NCBI GenBank assembly: GCA_002154345.1
Contig: MUNB01000152.1
Coordinates: forward strand, 199-40,203
Reading direction: 5' to 3'
DNA from: Streptomyces griseus
GTDB taxonomy: Bacteria; Actinomycetota; Actinomycetes; Streptomycetales; Streptomycetaceae
Length of the DNA: 40,005 nt
Each line of letters opens with the position of its first letter. Position 1 is the first letter of the stretch. The notes below the pieces were generated by a model. It ran no database searches. It was not told the DNA's origin and was given only the letters and a program-made list of their open reading frames with translations. The position numbers and the translations under genes are program-made. This document shows, in pieces, positions 15,444-23,509 of the stretch.

Positions 15444-15483
15444 GTGCCGCACCTGACGGGAACAGCTCCGTCGGGTGCGGCAC
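15444..15483. terminator. Bidirectional terminator, 16-bp stem
   Basis: GTGCCGCACCTGACGG (15444-15459) pairs with CCGTCGGGTGCGGCAC (15468-15483) with a single T-G wobble around an 8-base loop. It separates the convergent GH6 and HtaA-domain genes. Confidence 0.85.
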
Positions 15484-15537
15484 AGCGCGGTGAGCGGTGC
15501 GGCGCGGTACGGGTGCGCTGCGGTCGGACGACCCGGG

Positions 15538-17466
15538 TCAGCGCACGTCGACCCGGTCGCCGGAGCTGGTCGTGCCCAGGCGCGCCGACGTGGCCGTGAA
15601 CTGCGCCTTCCAGACGCCGTCCTTCTTCGCGGTGAACCCCTTCGAGAAGACGCCCTTGCTGTTGGTTTTCACGGTGGCCGGCTTGCTCCACTTGCTGGAA
15701 CCGTCGGCCTTGAACAGGATGCTGACCGACTGGCCCGAGGTGTTCTTCCAGGTGCCGTCCAGGCTGCGCAGGGTGCCCTTGACGGTGATGGTGCGTCCCT
15801 TGCGGACCGGCTCGGGGGAGGCGTTGAAGCCGGACACGGCGGTCCGCAGCTTGACGTCCACGGAGTCCAGGGAGCTGACCGCCGCGGCACGGTCGGCGGT
15901 TCCCGCGTAACGGGCGCGCCAGGTGCCGTCCTTGACGGCGGTGACCGATGCCGAGGCGACGCCCTTGCTGTTCGTGGTGACCGTGGTGGTCCGGCTCCAG
16001 GTCTTGCCGCCCTTCGACCGGAACTCGATCAGGACGGGCGTCTTGGCCTGCGGACGCCAGACGTCGTCCGTGGCGCCGGCGGTCTGGAGCGTGGCGACCA
16101 CCTTCAGCTTGGAGCCCTTGCCGACCGGCTCCGGCGAGGCGTTGAAGGAGATGATCCGGGCGGGGACCGCGGACACCGTGAGCGTGGCGGCCGACGTCGC
16201 CGTCTCGCCGGACGCGTTGACGAAGACGGCGCGGTAGCGGTGACCGTCGAGCGCGGCGGACGCCTTCACCGACAGGGTGGCGGAGGTGGCCTTGGCGACG
16301 GTGTTCCAGGTCGCGCCACGGTCGGTGCTGCGCTCCCAGCGGACCGTGTCGCCGCCCGTCGCGGCCGCGGTGAACGTGCCGGTGGCGCCCGAGCGGACGG
16401 TACGCGACGCGGGGTGCCGGGTGACGGCCGGGGCCGGGGCCTCGACGCCGAACGTCAGCGGCTGGGCCACGTCCTGGGCGCGGGAGGGCATCCAGGTGGG
16501 GTCGCCGCCGTCGTGCGAGTTGAAGCTCGTGACGAAGCAGGCGGTGGTACGGCAGTCGACGGCGGGCGCCCCGGAGGGGGTGAACGTCTCGGTGAGCTGC
16601 GCGGTGACGCTGAAGGTGCCGTCCGCGCCGACCTGGCGGACGTACACCGCGTTCCCGTAGACGCTGGGGTACGTGGTGCCGGGCAGGGCGATGGACTGGG
16701 CCAGGTACACCCCGCGCCCGGGCTGATAGCCCTTGCCGCTGATGGTGACCTCGGTCTCCGCGCCCAGCCCGCTGACCTGGCTGACCGTCAGCGTGGGGAC
16801 GCTGACGCCGCCGCTGACGGCGAGGGGGTCCAGGACGGTGCCGACCGGGTACATGGGCCGGCCCTGGTAGGCGAAGACCTCCGCGCCCTCGGCGGTGAGC
16901 GTGGCCGTGATGCCGCGCCAGTCGAGCGTGGATCCGTCGAGGGCGCCCGCCGTCGCCGTGAGGTCGGCGAGCGGCACGCCGGGCGTGGTGACCGGGGCCT
17001 CACCGGCGACGAGATCGGTCGTCAGGTCCACGTGGAGCGTGCCCCGGCCGTTTTTGATGACGACGCGCGGGTTGGCGAGGGTGATGGCGGTGATGCCGTG
17101 GCTGGGCACCGCATAGGTGACCGAGCCGCCGAAGCGCACATCGGCTGAGCGCTTGGCGGGGTCCACCGAGCCGTGCCTGACGGGATGGCCGATCAGTCCG
17201 GCCGCGTCCTTGGTCGCGCCGCCGGCCACCTCCACCGAACCGCCCGAGCCCGTGACGTAACGGACCCAGGACTCCTTGAAGCCCCACGAGGACCCGCCGG
17301 ACACCAGGATCGGGGAGGACGCCGACGTGCTGCCCGGGGCCGCGGCCGGTGCGGCGGCGTGGACGCCCGGTGCGGCGGACGCGGGTACGGCGAGGACGCC
17401 GGCGCCCACGGATATGACGGTGAGGGCGGCGAGAGCGGCCAGGCGGCCGCGGCGGGGCATGGACAT
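15538..17466 (-). CDS. Secreted HtaA-domain (heme/iron-related) protein with C-terminal beta repeats
   Basis: The 642-residue protein has a signal peptide (residues 1-32, ending VPASA). A HtaA domain follows at about 50-215, with WGFKESWVRYVTGSGGSVEVAGGA at its start and GRGTLHVDLTTDLV, DWRGITATLTAEGAEVFAYQ later. HtaA domains bind heme in actinobacterial uptake systems. Next come Ig-like segments (about 225-450) and two related C-terminal repeats starting IISFNASPEPVGKGSKLKV and VSGFNASPEPVRKGRTITV. There is no LPXTG motif or C-terminal membrane anchor, so it is probably released or loosely held. No heme ABC transporter is adjacent. An iron box sits inside the promoter. The start at 17466 has GAAGGA 12 bases upstream. 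Confidence 0.85.
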   Translation of the reverse strand: MSMPRRGRLAALAALTVISVGAGVLAVPASAAPGVHAAAPAAAPGSTSASSPILVSGGSSWGFKESWVRYVTGSGGSVEVAGGATKDAAGLIGHPVRHGSVDPAKRSADVRFGGSVTYAVPSHGITAITLANPRVVIKNGRGTLHVDLTTDLVAGEAPVTTPGVPLADLTATAGALDGSTLDWRGITATLTAEGAEVFAYQGRPMYPVGTVLDPLAVSGGVSVPTLTVSQVSGLGAETEVTISGKGYQPGRGVYLAQSIALPGTTYPSVYGNAVYVRQVGADGTFSVTAQLTETFTPSGAPAVDCRTTACFVTSFNSHDGGDPTWMPSRAQDVAQPLTFGVEAPAPAVTRHPASRTVRSGATGTFTAAATGGDTVRWERSTDRGATWNTVAKATSATLSVKASAALDGHRYRAVFVNASGETATSAATLTVSAVPARIISFNASPEPVGKGSKLKVVATLQTAGATDDVWRPQAKTPVLIEFRSKGGKTWSRTTTVTTNSKGVASASVTAVKDGTWRARYAGTADRAAAVSSLDSVDVKLRTAVSGFNASPEPVRKGRTITVKGTLRSLDGTWKNTSGQSVSILFKADGSSKWSKPATVKTNSKGVFSKGFTAKKDGVWKAQFTATSARLGTTSSGDRVDVR

Positions 17467-17592
17467 GCGCTGGATGTGTCCTTCGGGGGGAGGGGGACGG
17501 CGCACGTCTGGACGGAGCCGTTCCCGGGAGGCGAACGAAAGAAGGGGGGATACCGGCTTCTTGGAATGTGGGGACCCGAAGACGACAACCGC

Positions 17593-17621
17593 ATATTAGG
17601 TGAGGCTTACCTAAATGTCAC
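17593..17621 (-). promoter_or_regulatory. Iron-regulated promoter with DmdR1/IdeR box in the spacer
   Basis: TTAGGTGAGGCTTACCTAA (17596-17614) matches the 19-bp actinobacterial DmdR1/IdeR iron box. On the minus strand GTGACA (17616-17621), a 17-base spacer and TAATAT (17593-17598) form a good promoter, with the box filling the spacer and touching the -10. Iron-loaded DmdR1 should therefore block RNA polymerase directly. Confidence 0.9.
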
Positions 17622-17713
17622 GATGGGGGTGTGTCGTCGCCGTGAGCCGCCGACCGGCCGACTCCGTTACCCGCCGGCCGGCGCCGCTCCCCGAAGCTGC
17701 GGCGCCGGGCCCG

Positions 17714-18859
17714 TCACCCCGGGCGGCCGGTGTTGAGCCGGGCGGCCTGGCGCGTGAGGTGGGCGCGCTCGGCGAGGGTGGGTGCCTTGTGGGCGGCCTC
17801 CGCGTACAGCCGTGCCGCCGTCTCGAGATCGCCGTCACGCTCGTGGAGATATGCCGCCACCGCCGTGTGGCGGGGCAACGAGTCGCTCAGCGCGTCGAGT
17901 TCGGCCAGCCCGGCGCGCGGACCGTCGGCCTCGCCGACGGCCACCGCCCGGTTGAGGCGGACGACCGGGCTGTCCGTCAGGCCCGCCAACTCGTCGTACC
18001 ACTCGACGATCTGCACCCAGTCCGTCTCCTCGGCGGTCCGCGCGTCGGCGTGGAGCGCCGCGACGGCGGCCTGGGCCTGGAACTCGCCCAGCCGGTCGCG
18101 CACGAGTGCCGCCTGCAGGATCTCCACCCCCTCGGCGATCATCGCGGTGTCCCAGCGGCCCCGGTCCTGCTCGGCGAGCGGCACCAGGCTCCCGTCCGGC
18201 GCGGTCCGGGAGGCGCGCCGGGCATGGTGGAGCAGCATCAGGGCGAGCAGCCCCGCCACCTCCGGGTGGTCGATCGCGGCCGCGAGCTGCCGGGTGAGCC
18301 GGATCGCCTCGGCGGCGAGGTCGACATCACCGGAATAGCCCTCGTTGAAGACCAGATAGAGGACGCGCAGCACGGTGGCGACATCGCCGGGCTGATCGAA
18401 CCGCACCCCGGAGACGGTGCGTTTCGCCCGGCTGATGCGCTGCGCCATGGTCGCCTCGGGCACCAGATAGGCCCGGGCGATCTGGCGGGTGGTCAGCCCG
18501 CCGACGGCGCGCAGCGTGAGCGCGACGGCCGACGACGGCGTCAGCGACGGATGGGCGCACAGGAAGTAGAGCTGGAGCGTGTCGTCCGTCGCGGGCGCGG
18601 GGCCGGGCACGGGCTCCTCGTCGACGCGGTCCTCCCGCCGCCTGCGGGCGGCCTCGGCCCGGGTCGCGTCGAGGAACCGCCGCCAGGCCACGGTGACCAG
18701 CCAGCCCTTCGGGTCCCGCGGCTGTTCGTCCGGCCAGACGCGGACCGCCTCGACCAGGGCGTCCTGAACGGCGTCCTCGGCCGCCGCGAAATCCGCTCCG
18801 CGGCGGACGAGGATCCCGAGGACGCTCGGTGTGAGGCTGCGCAGAAGGGCCTCGTTCAT
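17714..18859 (-). CDS. ECF sigma factor, group ECF42 (SigJ-like C-terminal TPR extension)
   Basis: The 381-residue protein is much longer than a plain ECF sigma factor. Sigma region 2 is near residues 10-75 (GADFAAAEDAVQDALVEAVR, GWLVTVAWRRFLDATRAEA). Region 4 is near 105-160 (LTPSSAVALTLRAVGGLTTR, EATMAQRISRAKRTV). The C-terminal half is helical with TPR-like repeats (AALHADARTAEETDWVQIVE, SPVVRLNRAVAVGEADGPRA), the hallmark of ECF42. No anti-sigma gene is nearby, as expected. It lies 7 bases after the DGPF-protein gene in the same operon, preceded by an ECF42-like promoter, which implies autoregulation. Confidence 0.92.
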   Translation of the reverse strand: MNEALLRSLTPSVLGILVRRGADFAAAEDAVQDALVEAVRVWPDEQPRDPKGWLVTVAWRRFLDATRAEAARRRREDRVDEEPVPGPAPATDDTLQLYFLCAHPSLTPSSAVALTLRAVGGLTTRQIARAYLVPEATMAQRISRAKRTVSGVRFDQPGDVATVLRVLYLVFNEGYSGDVDLAAEAIRLTRQLAAAIDHPEVAGLLALMLLHHARRASRTAPDGSLVPLAEQDRGRWDTAMIAEGVEILQAALVRDRLGEFQAQAAVAALHADARTAEETDWVQIVEWYDELAGLTDSPVVRLNRAVAVGEADGPRAGLAELDALSDSLPRHTAVAAYLHERDGDLETAARLYAEAAHKAPTLAERAHLTRQAARLNTGRPG

Positions 18860-18866
18860 CGAGGCG

Positions 18867-19274
18867 TCACTCCGTGACGGTGGGCGGCGCGGTCAGGAAC
18901 GGGCGCACCTCCAGCCACTCGTGGATCGGCCTCCCACCCGCCCCCGGAGCGGCCGACAGCTCACCGGCCAGCTCGACGGCACGGTCGTAACCGTCGACGT
19001 CGATGATCATCCAGCCGGCGATGAGGTCCTTGGTCTCGGCGAACGGCCCGTCGGTGACCGGCGGCCGGCCCTCACCGTCGTACCGGACCCACGCGCCCTC
19101 GGGGGCGAGCGCCTGACCGTCGACGAACTCCCCGGTCTTCTCCAGCCGGTCCGCGAAGTCCTGCATGTACTGCATGTGCGCCGAGACCTCCTCGGGCGTC
19201 CACCGGTCCATCGGTACGTCGTTGACCGCGGCCGGGGCTCCGCGGTAGTGCTTCAGCAGCAGGTACTTGGCCAT
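18867..19274 (-). CDS. DGPF/YCII-domain protein, partner of the ECF42 sigma factor
   Basis: The 135-residue protein has the YCII-related fold and the diagnostic Asp75-Gly-Pro-Phe78 motif in VTDGPFAETKDLIAGWMIID. It starts MAKYLLLKHYRG. DGPF proteins are almost always encoded beside ECF42 sigma factors; published work on Streptomyces venezuelae found they are targets of ECF42, with an unclear biochemical role. I chose the ATG at 19274 because GAGGAG lies seven bases upstream; the ATG at 19280 sits on top of that ribosome site. The sigma gene follows 7 bases after the stop. Confidence 0.9.
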   Translation of the reverse strand: MAKYLLLKHYRGAPAAVNDVPMDRWTPEEVSAHMQYMQDFADRLEKTGEFVDGQALAPEGAWVRYDGEGRPPVTDGPFAETKDLIAGWMIIDVDGYDRAVELAGELSAAPGAGGRPIHEWLEVRPFLTAPPTVTE

Positions 19275-19325
19275 GGTCATACTCCTCGATGCGGTGCGAC
19301 CCATTCTGGTCGCTCTCACCACGGG

Positions 19326-19352
19326 GACGGAGCCGGATCCTGGTTCTCGACA
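19326..19352 (-). promoter_or_regulatory. ECF42-type promoter of the DGPF-sigma operon
   Basis: On the minus strand TGTCGA (19347-19352), a 17-base spacer and CGTC (19326-19329) match the reported ECF42 promoter pattern of TGTCGA at -35 and CG(A/T)C at -10. It lies 52 bases upstream of the DGPF start codon. The pattern is recalled from literature, not searched. Confidence 0.75.
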
Positions 19353-19406
19353 TCGTCACCCGAAAACTTCCCGACTTTTTCTCGCGGACCGTGAACGAGC
19401 CCGCGA

Positions 19407-20615
19407 TCACTGCTCCCGCAGGCCCCACGGAGACCCGTACGCGACGAGCAGATCGAGGAACGGACGCGGGTCCAGCGCCTCGGCGCCGAGGACGCCCACG
19501 CCGCTCCACACGCCGTTCGCCACGAGCTCCAGGGCGATCACCGGGTTGATGGCCGTCTGCCAGACCACGGCCTGGGAACCGTACTCCCGCATCGACCACT
19601 GGTTGTCGACCACGTGGTAGAGGTACACCTCGCGGGGCGCACCGTCCTTGGTGCCCTTCACCCAGGTGCCGGCACAGGTCTTGCCGTGCATACGGTCGCC
19701 GAGCGAGGCGGGATCCGGCAGGCAGGCCGCGACCACATCGCGCGGCGACACGTCACCGCCGGGCACGCTGACCTTGTCCGTACGGTCCAGACCGAGTTTG
19801 TGGAGCGTCTTGAGGGTGTCGATGAACTCGTCGCCCAGCCCGTACTTGAAGGTGACCCGCCCGGACTCCACCCAGCGCGGGATCAGCAGCACCTCCTCGT
19901 GCTCGACGTTGACGCATTCGACCGGCCCGATGCCCTCGGGGAAGTCGAAGACCTCCGGCTCGCTGAACGGGGCCGTGGTGAACCAGCCGCGGTCCTTCTC
20001 CCAGACCACCGGCGGGTTCAGACACTCCTCGATGGTGGTCCAGATCGAGAACGACGGAGCGAAGTCGTAGCCATCGACGGTGAGGTTCGCGCCGTCACGG
20101 ACACCGATCTCCTCGACCGTGTCGAACAGCTCGTCCGCGGCGTACCGGGCGAAGACATCGGAGAGTCCCGGCTCGACGCCCACCCCGACGAGCGCGAGCC
20201 GGCCGGCCTCCTCCCACGCGGCGGCGCGCTCGAACTGCCCGTCGCCGAGCTTGACCCCGCACTCCTCGTACGGGCGCTCCGGATGCGGCGACGAGAGGGA
20301 CATGGCCATGTCCAGATAGTCGACGCCCGCGGCCAGCGCCGCCTCGAACAACGGCATCACGAACCGGGGGTCGGTGGCGTTCACGAGGATGTCGCACCGC
20401 TGCTCGGCGAGGAGGGCGGTGACCGCCTCCCGGTCCGAGGCGTCGACGCGCAGCGCGGTGAACCGGGCCTGCTCCTCGCCGAGCGCGGCCACCGCGGCCT
20501 CGGCCCGGGAGAGGTCGTAGTCGGTGACGATCATGTGGTCGAAGAACGAGCGGCGGGCGGCGATCCTGGTGATCGCCGTACCCACGCCACCTGCGCCGAC
20601 GAGCAGTACGCGCAT
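19407..20615 (-). CDS. Saccharopine dehydrogenase-family oxidoreductase
   Basis: The 402-residue protein begins MRVLLVGAGGVGTAITRIAA, a Rossmann NAD(P) site with GAGGVG. Asp32-containing IVTDYDLSRAEAA ends beta 2. A conserved EPGLSDVFARYAADEL segment and CLNPPVVWEKDRGWFTTAPF, typical of saccharopine dehydrogenase/carboxynorspermidine synthase-like enzymes, follow. The substrate could be saccharopine or another alpha-amino-acid conjugate; a role in lysine breakdown is possible but no other lysine gene is present. It is divergent from a TetR gene, and the 202-bp gap holds a short dyad. A ribosome site AAAGG is ten bases upstream of the ATG. Confidence 0.85.
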   Translation of the reverse strand: MRVLLVGAGGVGTAITRIAARRSFFDHMIVTDYDLSRAEAAVAALGEEQARFTALRVDASDREAVTALLAEQRCDILVNATDPRFVMPLFEAALAAGVDYLDMAMSLSSPHPERPYEECGVKLGDGQFERAAAWEEAGRLALVGVGVEPGLSDVFARYAADELFDTVEEIGVRDGANLTVDGYDFAPSFSIWTTIEECLNPPVVWEKDRGWFTTAPFSEPEVFDFPEGIGPVECVNVEHEEVLLIPRWVESGRVTFKYGLGDEFIDTLKTLHKLGLDRTDKVSVPGGDVSPRDVVAACLPDPASLGDRMHGKTCAGTWVKGTKDGAPREVYLYHVVDNQWSMREYGSQAVVWQTAINPVIALELVANGVWSGVGVLGAEALDPRPFLDLLVAYGSPWGLREQ

Positions 20616-20701
20616 GGCGGATGTGCCTTTCGTCGATGAGCCGGGCCGTGCGGCCCGATGTCCTTGGATTCGTCCATGAAAGGGGCGCACTTGAGTAACG
20701 T

Positions 20702-20712
20702 CAACGCCGTTG
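20702..20712. promoter_or_regulatory. Short dyad between saccharopine dehydrogenase and tetR genes
   Basis: CAACG, C, CGTTG is a perfect 5-bp inverted repeat in the divergent gap. The flanks (TAACG on one side, GCATA on the other) are only weakly symmetric. It is a possible site for the adjacent TetR, no more than a candidate. Confidence 0.3.
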
Positions 20713-20817
20713 GCATAAGCTCGGAATGCGCCGGGTCCGGGCACAGGACGCCGAAACCGGAACCGGACCGGCACGAGGCAGGAACCAGGCAGGGACCGGG
20801 CCGGAAGAGGGGATCCG

Positions 20818-21591
20818 ATGGCGAAAGAAGTCGTTCCGGAGGAGGGGCGCCGACGCAGAAGGCCGACCAAGCAGGGCGTGGTCGTCACCCAGCAGCTGAT
20901 CGTCGAGACGGCGCTGCGCATGCTCCACGAACACGGCAGGGACGGACTGACCGTGCGACGCCTGGGCATCGCCCTGGGTGCCGACCCGAGCACGCTCTAC
21001 CGCTACTTCCGCGGCATCGACGACCTGACCCTGGCGATCGCCGACGAGCTGATCGGACGTGCCCTGCGGGGATGGCGGCCCGGTGGGGAGTGGCGGAACG
21101 ACCTGCGCGAGGTGGGCCTGCGCATCCACACCGCCTATCTCGCCCACCCGGAGGCCGCGGTGCTGACCGCCAGCCGGGTCAGCGGCCGGGCCAACGAGAT
21201 CGCCGGCGACGAGGCGGTCCTCGGCATCCTGCGGTCCACCGGACTGCCCGCCACGGACGTCGTCCGCATCTACCAGGCGTTCGTCGACCAGGCACTCGCC
21301 TTCGCCGCACTGGACGCCGCGAGCCTGGCCCTGCCCGAAGCCGCACGCGCCGCCGACGAGCGGGTCTGGCGCGCCACCTACGCCCGGCTGCCCGCGGAGA
21401 CCCACCCGAACATCGCCGCCACCGCCCCGCTGCTGGTGGCGAGGATGAACGACAGCGCCTACCCCACGGCACTGGAGATGCTCCTCGACAGCGCGGCGGC
21501 GGCCGTACGGCTCCACCTGGCGCCCCCCGAGGCCGCGGCGCAGACTGGCCAGAGACGACAGCATCCCGGAGAGGCCTGGGGCGATGGGTGA
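20818..21591 (+). CDS. TetR-family regulator (TetR_C-type)
   Basis: The 257-residue protein has a basic N-tail (EGRRRRRPTK) and a TetR helix-turn-helix at about residues 22-70 (LRMLHEHGRDGLTVRRLGIA, LGADPSTLYRYFRGIDDLTL). The length and the C-terminal helices resemble the TetR_C branch. GAGGGG lies six bases before the ATG. It is divergent from the saccharopine dehydrogenase gene and overlaps the alpha/beta hydrolase gene by 8 bases, so it probably regulates both. Ligand unknown. Confidence 0.9.
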   Translation: MAKEVVPEEGRRRRRPTKQGVVVTQQLIVETALRMLHEHGRDGLTVRRLGIALGADPSTLYRYFRGIDDLTLAIADELIGRALRGWRPGGEWRNDLREVGLRIHTAYLAHPEAAVLTASRVSGRANEIAGDEAVLGILRSTGLPATDVVRIYQAFVDQALAFAALDAASLALPEAARAADERVWRATYARLPAETHPNIAATAPLLVARMNDSAYPTALEMLLDSAAAAVRLHLAPPEAAAQTGQRRQHPGEAWGDG

Positions 21592-22396
21592 GTACGCGGA
21601 CCTTCCAGGTGTCAGGACCTGGTACGAGACCGAGGGGACCGGCGACCCGCTGGTCCTGCTGCACGGCGGCTTCTGCACCAACGACACATGGGGCGCGCAG
21701 CGCGCCGACCTCGCCGCCGCCTACCGCGTCCTCCTGCCGGAACGCCGCGCCCACGGGCACACGGCCGATGTGGCGGGGCCGCTGACGTACCGGGACATGG
21801 CCGAGGACACCGCGGCCTTCCTGGAGCAGGTCGTCGAGGGACCGGCGCATCTGGTGGGCTGGAGCGACGGGGGAGTGGTCGCGCTGCTCGTCGCCACGGC
21901 CCGGCCCGACCTCGTGCGCAAGGTCGTGGCGATCGGCGCCAACTTCCGTCCGGGTCCCGAGTGTTTCGTCGAGCCGTCGATGCTCGACGCGATGACGCCG
22001 GAGGGGCCCGACCTCGCCTTCTTCCGGGAACTGTACGAGCCCGTCGCTCCGGACGGCGCGGGCCACTGGCCGGTGGTGGCCGCGAAGGTGATCGACATGT
22101 GGCGCACCCAGCCGACGCTCACGACCGAGGAACTGGCCCGGGTCGCGGCGCCCACCCTCGTCATGGCCGGCGACGACGACCTGATGACGCTGGAACACAC
22201 GATCGCCCTCTACCGCGCGATCCCGGACGCACAGCTCGCGATCGTGCCCGGAGCGTCCCATCTGGTTCCGCTGGAGAGGCCGGCTCTGGTCAACCGTCTG
22301 ATCCTCGACCATCTCGCGCAGGACGCGGTGGAGACGATGATGCCGATCAGGCGGGCGGAGCCGGAGACGGGGACTCCCGACGACACGGTTCTCTGA
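21584..22396 (+). CDS. Alpha/beta hydrolase
   Basis: The 270-residue protein has a complete triad layout: oxyanion region PLVLLHGGF (residues 22-30), nucleophile Ser94 in VGWSDGGVVA, an acid among Asp197-Asp199 in VMAGDDDLM, and His226 in PGASHLVPL. The Asp after Ser in GWSDGG is common in esterase and C-C hydrolase-like members. The start overlaps the tetR stop by 8 bases, giving translational coupling. Substrate unknown. Confidence 0.9.
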   Translation: MGEYADLPGVRTWYETEGTGDPLVLLHGGFCTNDTWGAQRADLAAAYRVLLPERRAHGHTADVAGPLTYRDMAEDTAAFLEQVVEGPAHLVGWSDGGVVALLVATARPDLVRKVVAIGANFRPGPECFVEPSMLDAMTPEGPDLAFFRELYEPVAPDGAGHWPVVAAKVIDMWRTQPTLTTEELARVAAPTLVMAGDDDLMTLEHTIALYRAIPDAQLAIVPGASHLVPLERPALVNRLILDHLAQDAVETMMPIRRAEPETGTPDDTVL

Positions 22397-22486
22397 CCGG
22401 GACGCCCCCCGACGCTCCGCGGTCACCTGATCCGCGGACCGCCTGGTCGCTCCCGGAGCTGCCGGGGCGCCCGGGGCCGCCGGAGC

Positions 22487-22969
22487 TCAGTCCTCCGTGC
22501 AGCTGAAGTCCTGCGGTGAGGTGCGCAGCTTGCCCAGCAGCCGCCGCAACGCCCCCTGTTCGCGTACGGACAGGTCCGCGAAGAGTTCCCGCTCCACGGT
22601 GTCGAGCGCCAGGTCCGACGTGCTGAGCTGCGCGGTCCCCTGCGGGGTGATCTCGACGATGTGCCGGCGGCGGTCCGCGGTGTCGCGTCGGCGGCGTACG
22701 AGATCGCCGCCCTCCAGATCGTTGAGCAGGGCGACGAGGACGCTGGGGTCGACGTCGAGCCGCTCGATCAGCGCCTTCTGCGTCACCGGCCCCTCGGCCA
22801 GCTGCAGCAGCGTCATCATGTGCCGCGGCGTGAGCCCGGTGGCCGCGAGCGCCTTGTGGATCAGGGTCTGTGTCGCATTGCCGTGGTAGGCGAGCAGGAA
22901 GCCGAGGCGTTGGTCCGGAGACATCGACGGCCCCGCGGAGTCCTGGGTGGCCCTGTCCTGAACTGGCAT
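22487..22969 (-). CDS. MarR-family transcription regulator
   Basis: The 160-residue protein has a MarR winged helix: VTQKALIERLDVDPSVLVAL for helices 3-4 and GDLVRRRRDTADRRRHIVEI for the wing. The only cysteine is Cys157, four residues from the end (SCTED). The dimer helices are AYHGNATQTLIHKAL and the last 35 residues. It is divergent from the DoxX-like gene with 99 bases between, and that gap contains two dyads. It probably represses that gene and itself. The ribosome site is weak (GGGGG directly before the ATG), so the ATG 15 codons later cannot be excluded. Confidence 0.9.
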   Translation of the reverse strand: MPVQDRATQDSAGPSMSPDQRLGFLLAYHGNATQTLIHKALAATGLTPRHMMTLLQLAEGPVTQKALIERLDVDPSVLVALLNDLEGGDLVRRRRDTADRRRHIVEITPQGTAQLSTSDLALDTVERELFADLSVREQGALRRLLGKLRTSPQDFSCTED

Positions 22970-22993
22970 TCCCCCACGGTATCAGGGCGTCCA

Positions 22994-23055
22994 TTGTGGA
23001 ACGGTGAGAATCGTTTATAGTCATCAACGATATATTCAGATCCATCATTGATGAT
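22994..23055 (+). promoter_or_regulatory. Promoter and dyads ahead of the DoxX-like gene
   Basis: TTGTGG (22994-22999), a 16-base spacer and TATAGT (23016-23021) form a promoter. ATCGTT (23010-23015) and AACGAT (23026-23031) flank the -10 as an inverted repeat, and ATCATTGATGAT (23044-23055) is a second, perfect dyad 13 bases before the start codon. The AT-rich symmetry fits MarR binding. Confidence 0.6.
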
Positions 23056-23068
23056 CCCGAGGTAACCC

Positions 23069-23416
23069 ATGTTCATCGCCTACGCCGTGGTCGGCGTCCT
23101 CCTCGCCCTCGTCATCGGCGCCTCCGCCGTACTGACGTTCCTGCGCAACGAGGCCATCACCGCCTCGATGGGCAAGGTGGGCGTTCCCGACACCTGGCTC
23201 CCCCGGCTCGCCTCGCTCAAGGCGGCGGGCGCCCTCGGCCTCCTGATCGGCCTCGGCGTGCCGCTGATCGGGTCGGCCGCCGCCATCGGCGTCTTCCTGT
23301 ACTTCATCGGGGCCGTCGTCGCCCACGTGCGCGCCAAGGACTACGAAATCGCCCCGGCGGTGGTGCTCGCCCTGCTGGCGGCCGCCGCGTTGGCCCTGCG
23401 CGTACTGTCCGCCTGA
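23069..23416 (+). CDS. DoxX-like (DoxX_2) small membrane protein
   Basis: The 115-residue protein has four hydrophobic segments (about residues 3-25, 46-66, 68-88 and 94-113). The order VVGVLLALVIGASAVLTF, then LPRLASLKAAGALGLLIGLG, then GAVVAHVRAKD is typical of DoxX-like proteins. Some relatives act in thiol or redox stress at the membrane, but for most the function is unknown. The divergent MarR regulator is the likely repressor. A stable hairpin follows the stop. Confidence 0.85.
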   Translation: MFIAYAVVGVLLALVIGASAVLTFLRNEAITASMGKVGVPDTWLPRLASLKAAGALGLLIGLGVPLIGSAAAIGVFLYFIGAVVAHVRAKDYEIAPAVVLALLAAAALALRVLSA

Positions 23417-23420
23417 GCGT

Positions 23421-23445
23421 CCCGCGCCGCCTGCCGCGGCGCGGG
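23421..23445. terminator. Terminator after the DoxX-like gene
   Basis: CCCGCGCCGC (23421-23430) pairs perfectly with GCGGCGCGGG (23436-23445) around CTGCC, starting 5 bases after the stop codon. Confidence 0.8.
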
Positions 23446-23509
23446 GATCGGCACGGAGACCAGCGCGCAGATCAGCACCAAGCAAGATGTGCGCATTTAT
23501 GCTGGCTCG

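Noticed and set aside
15475..17148. 557-codon plus-strand ORF opposite the HtaA gene
   Set aside because: Antisense shadow, Gly/Arg-rich; the minus-strand gene has a promoter with iron box and a signal peptide.
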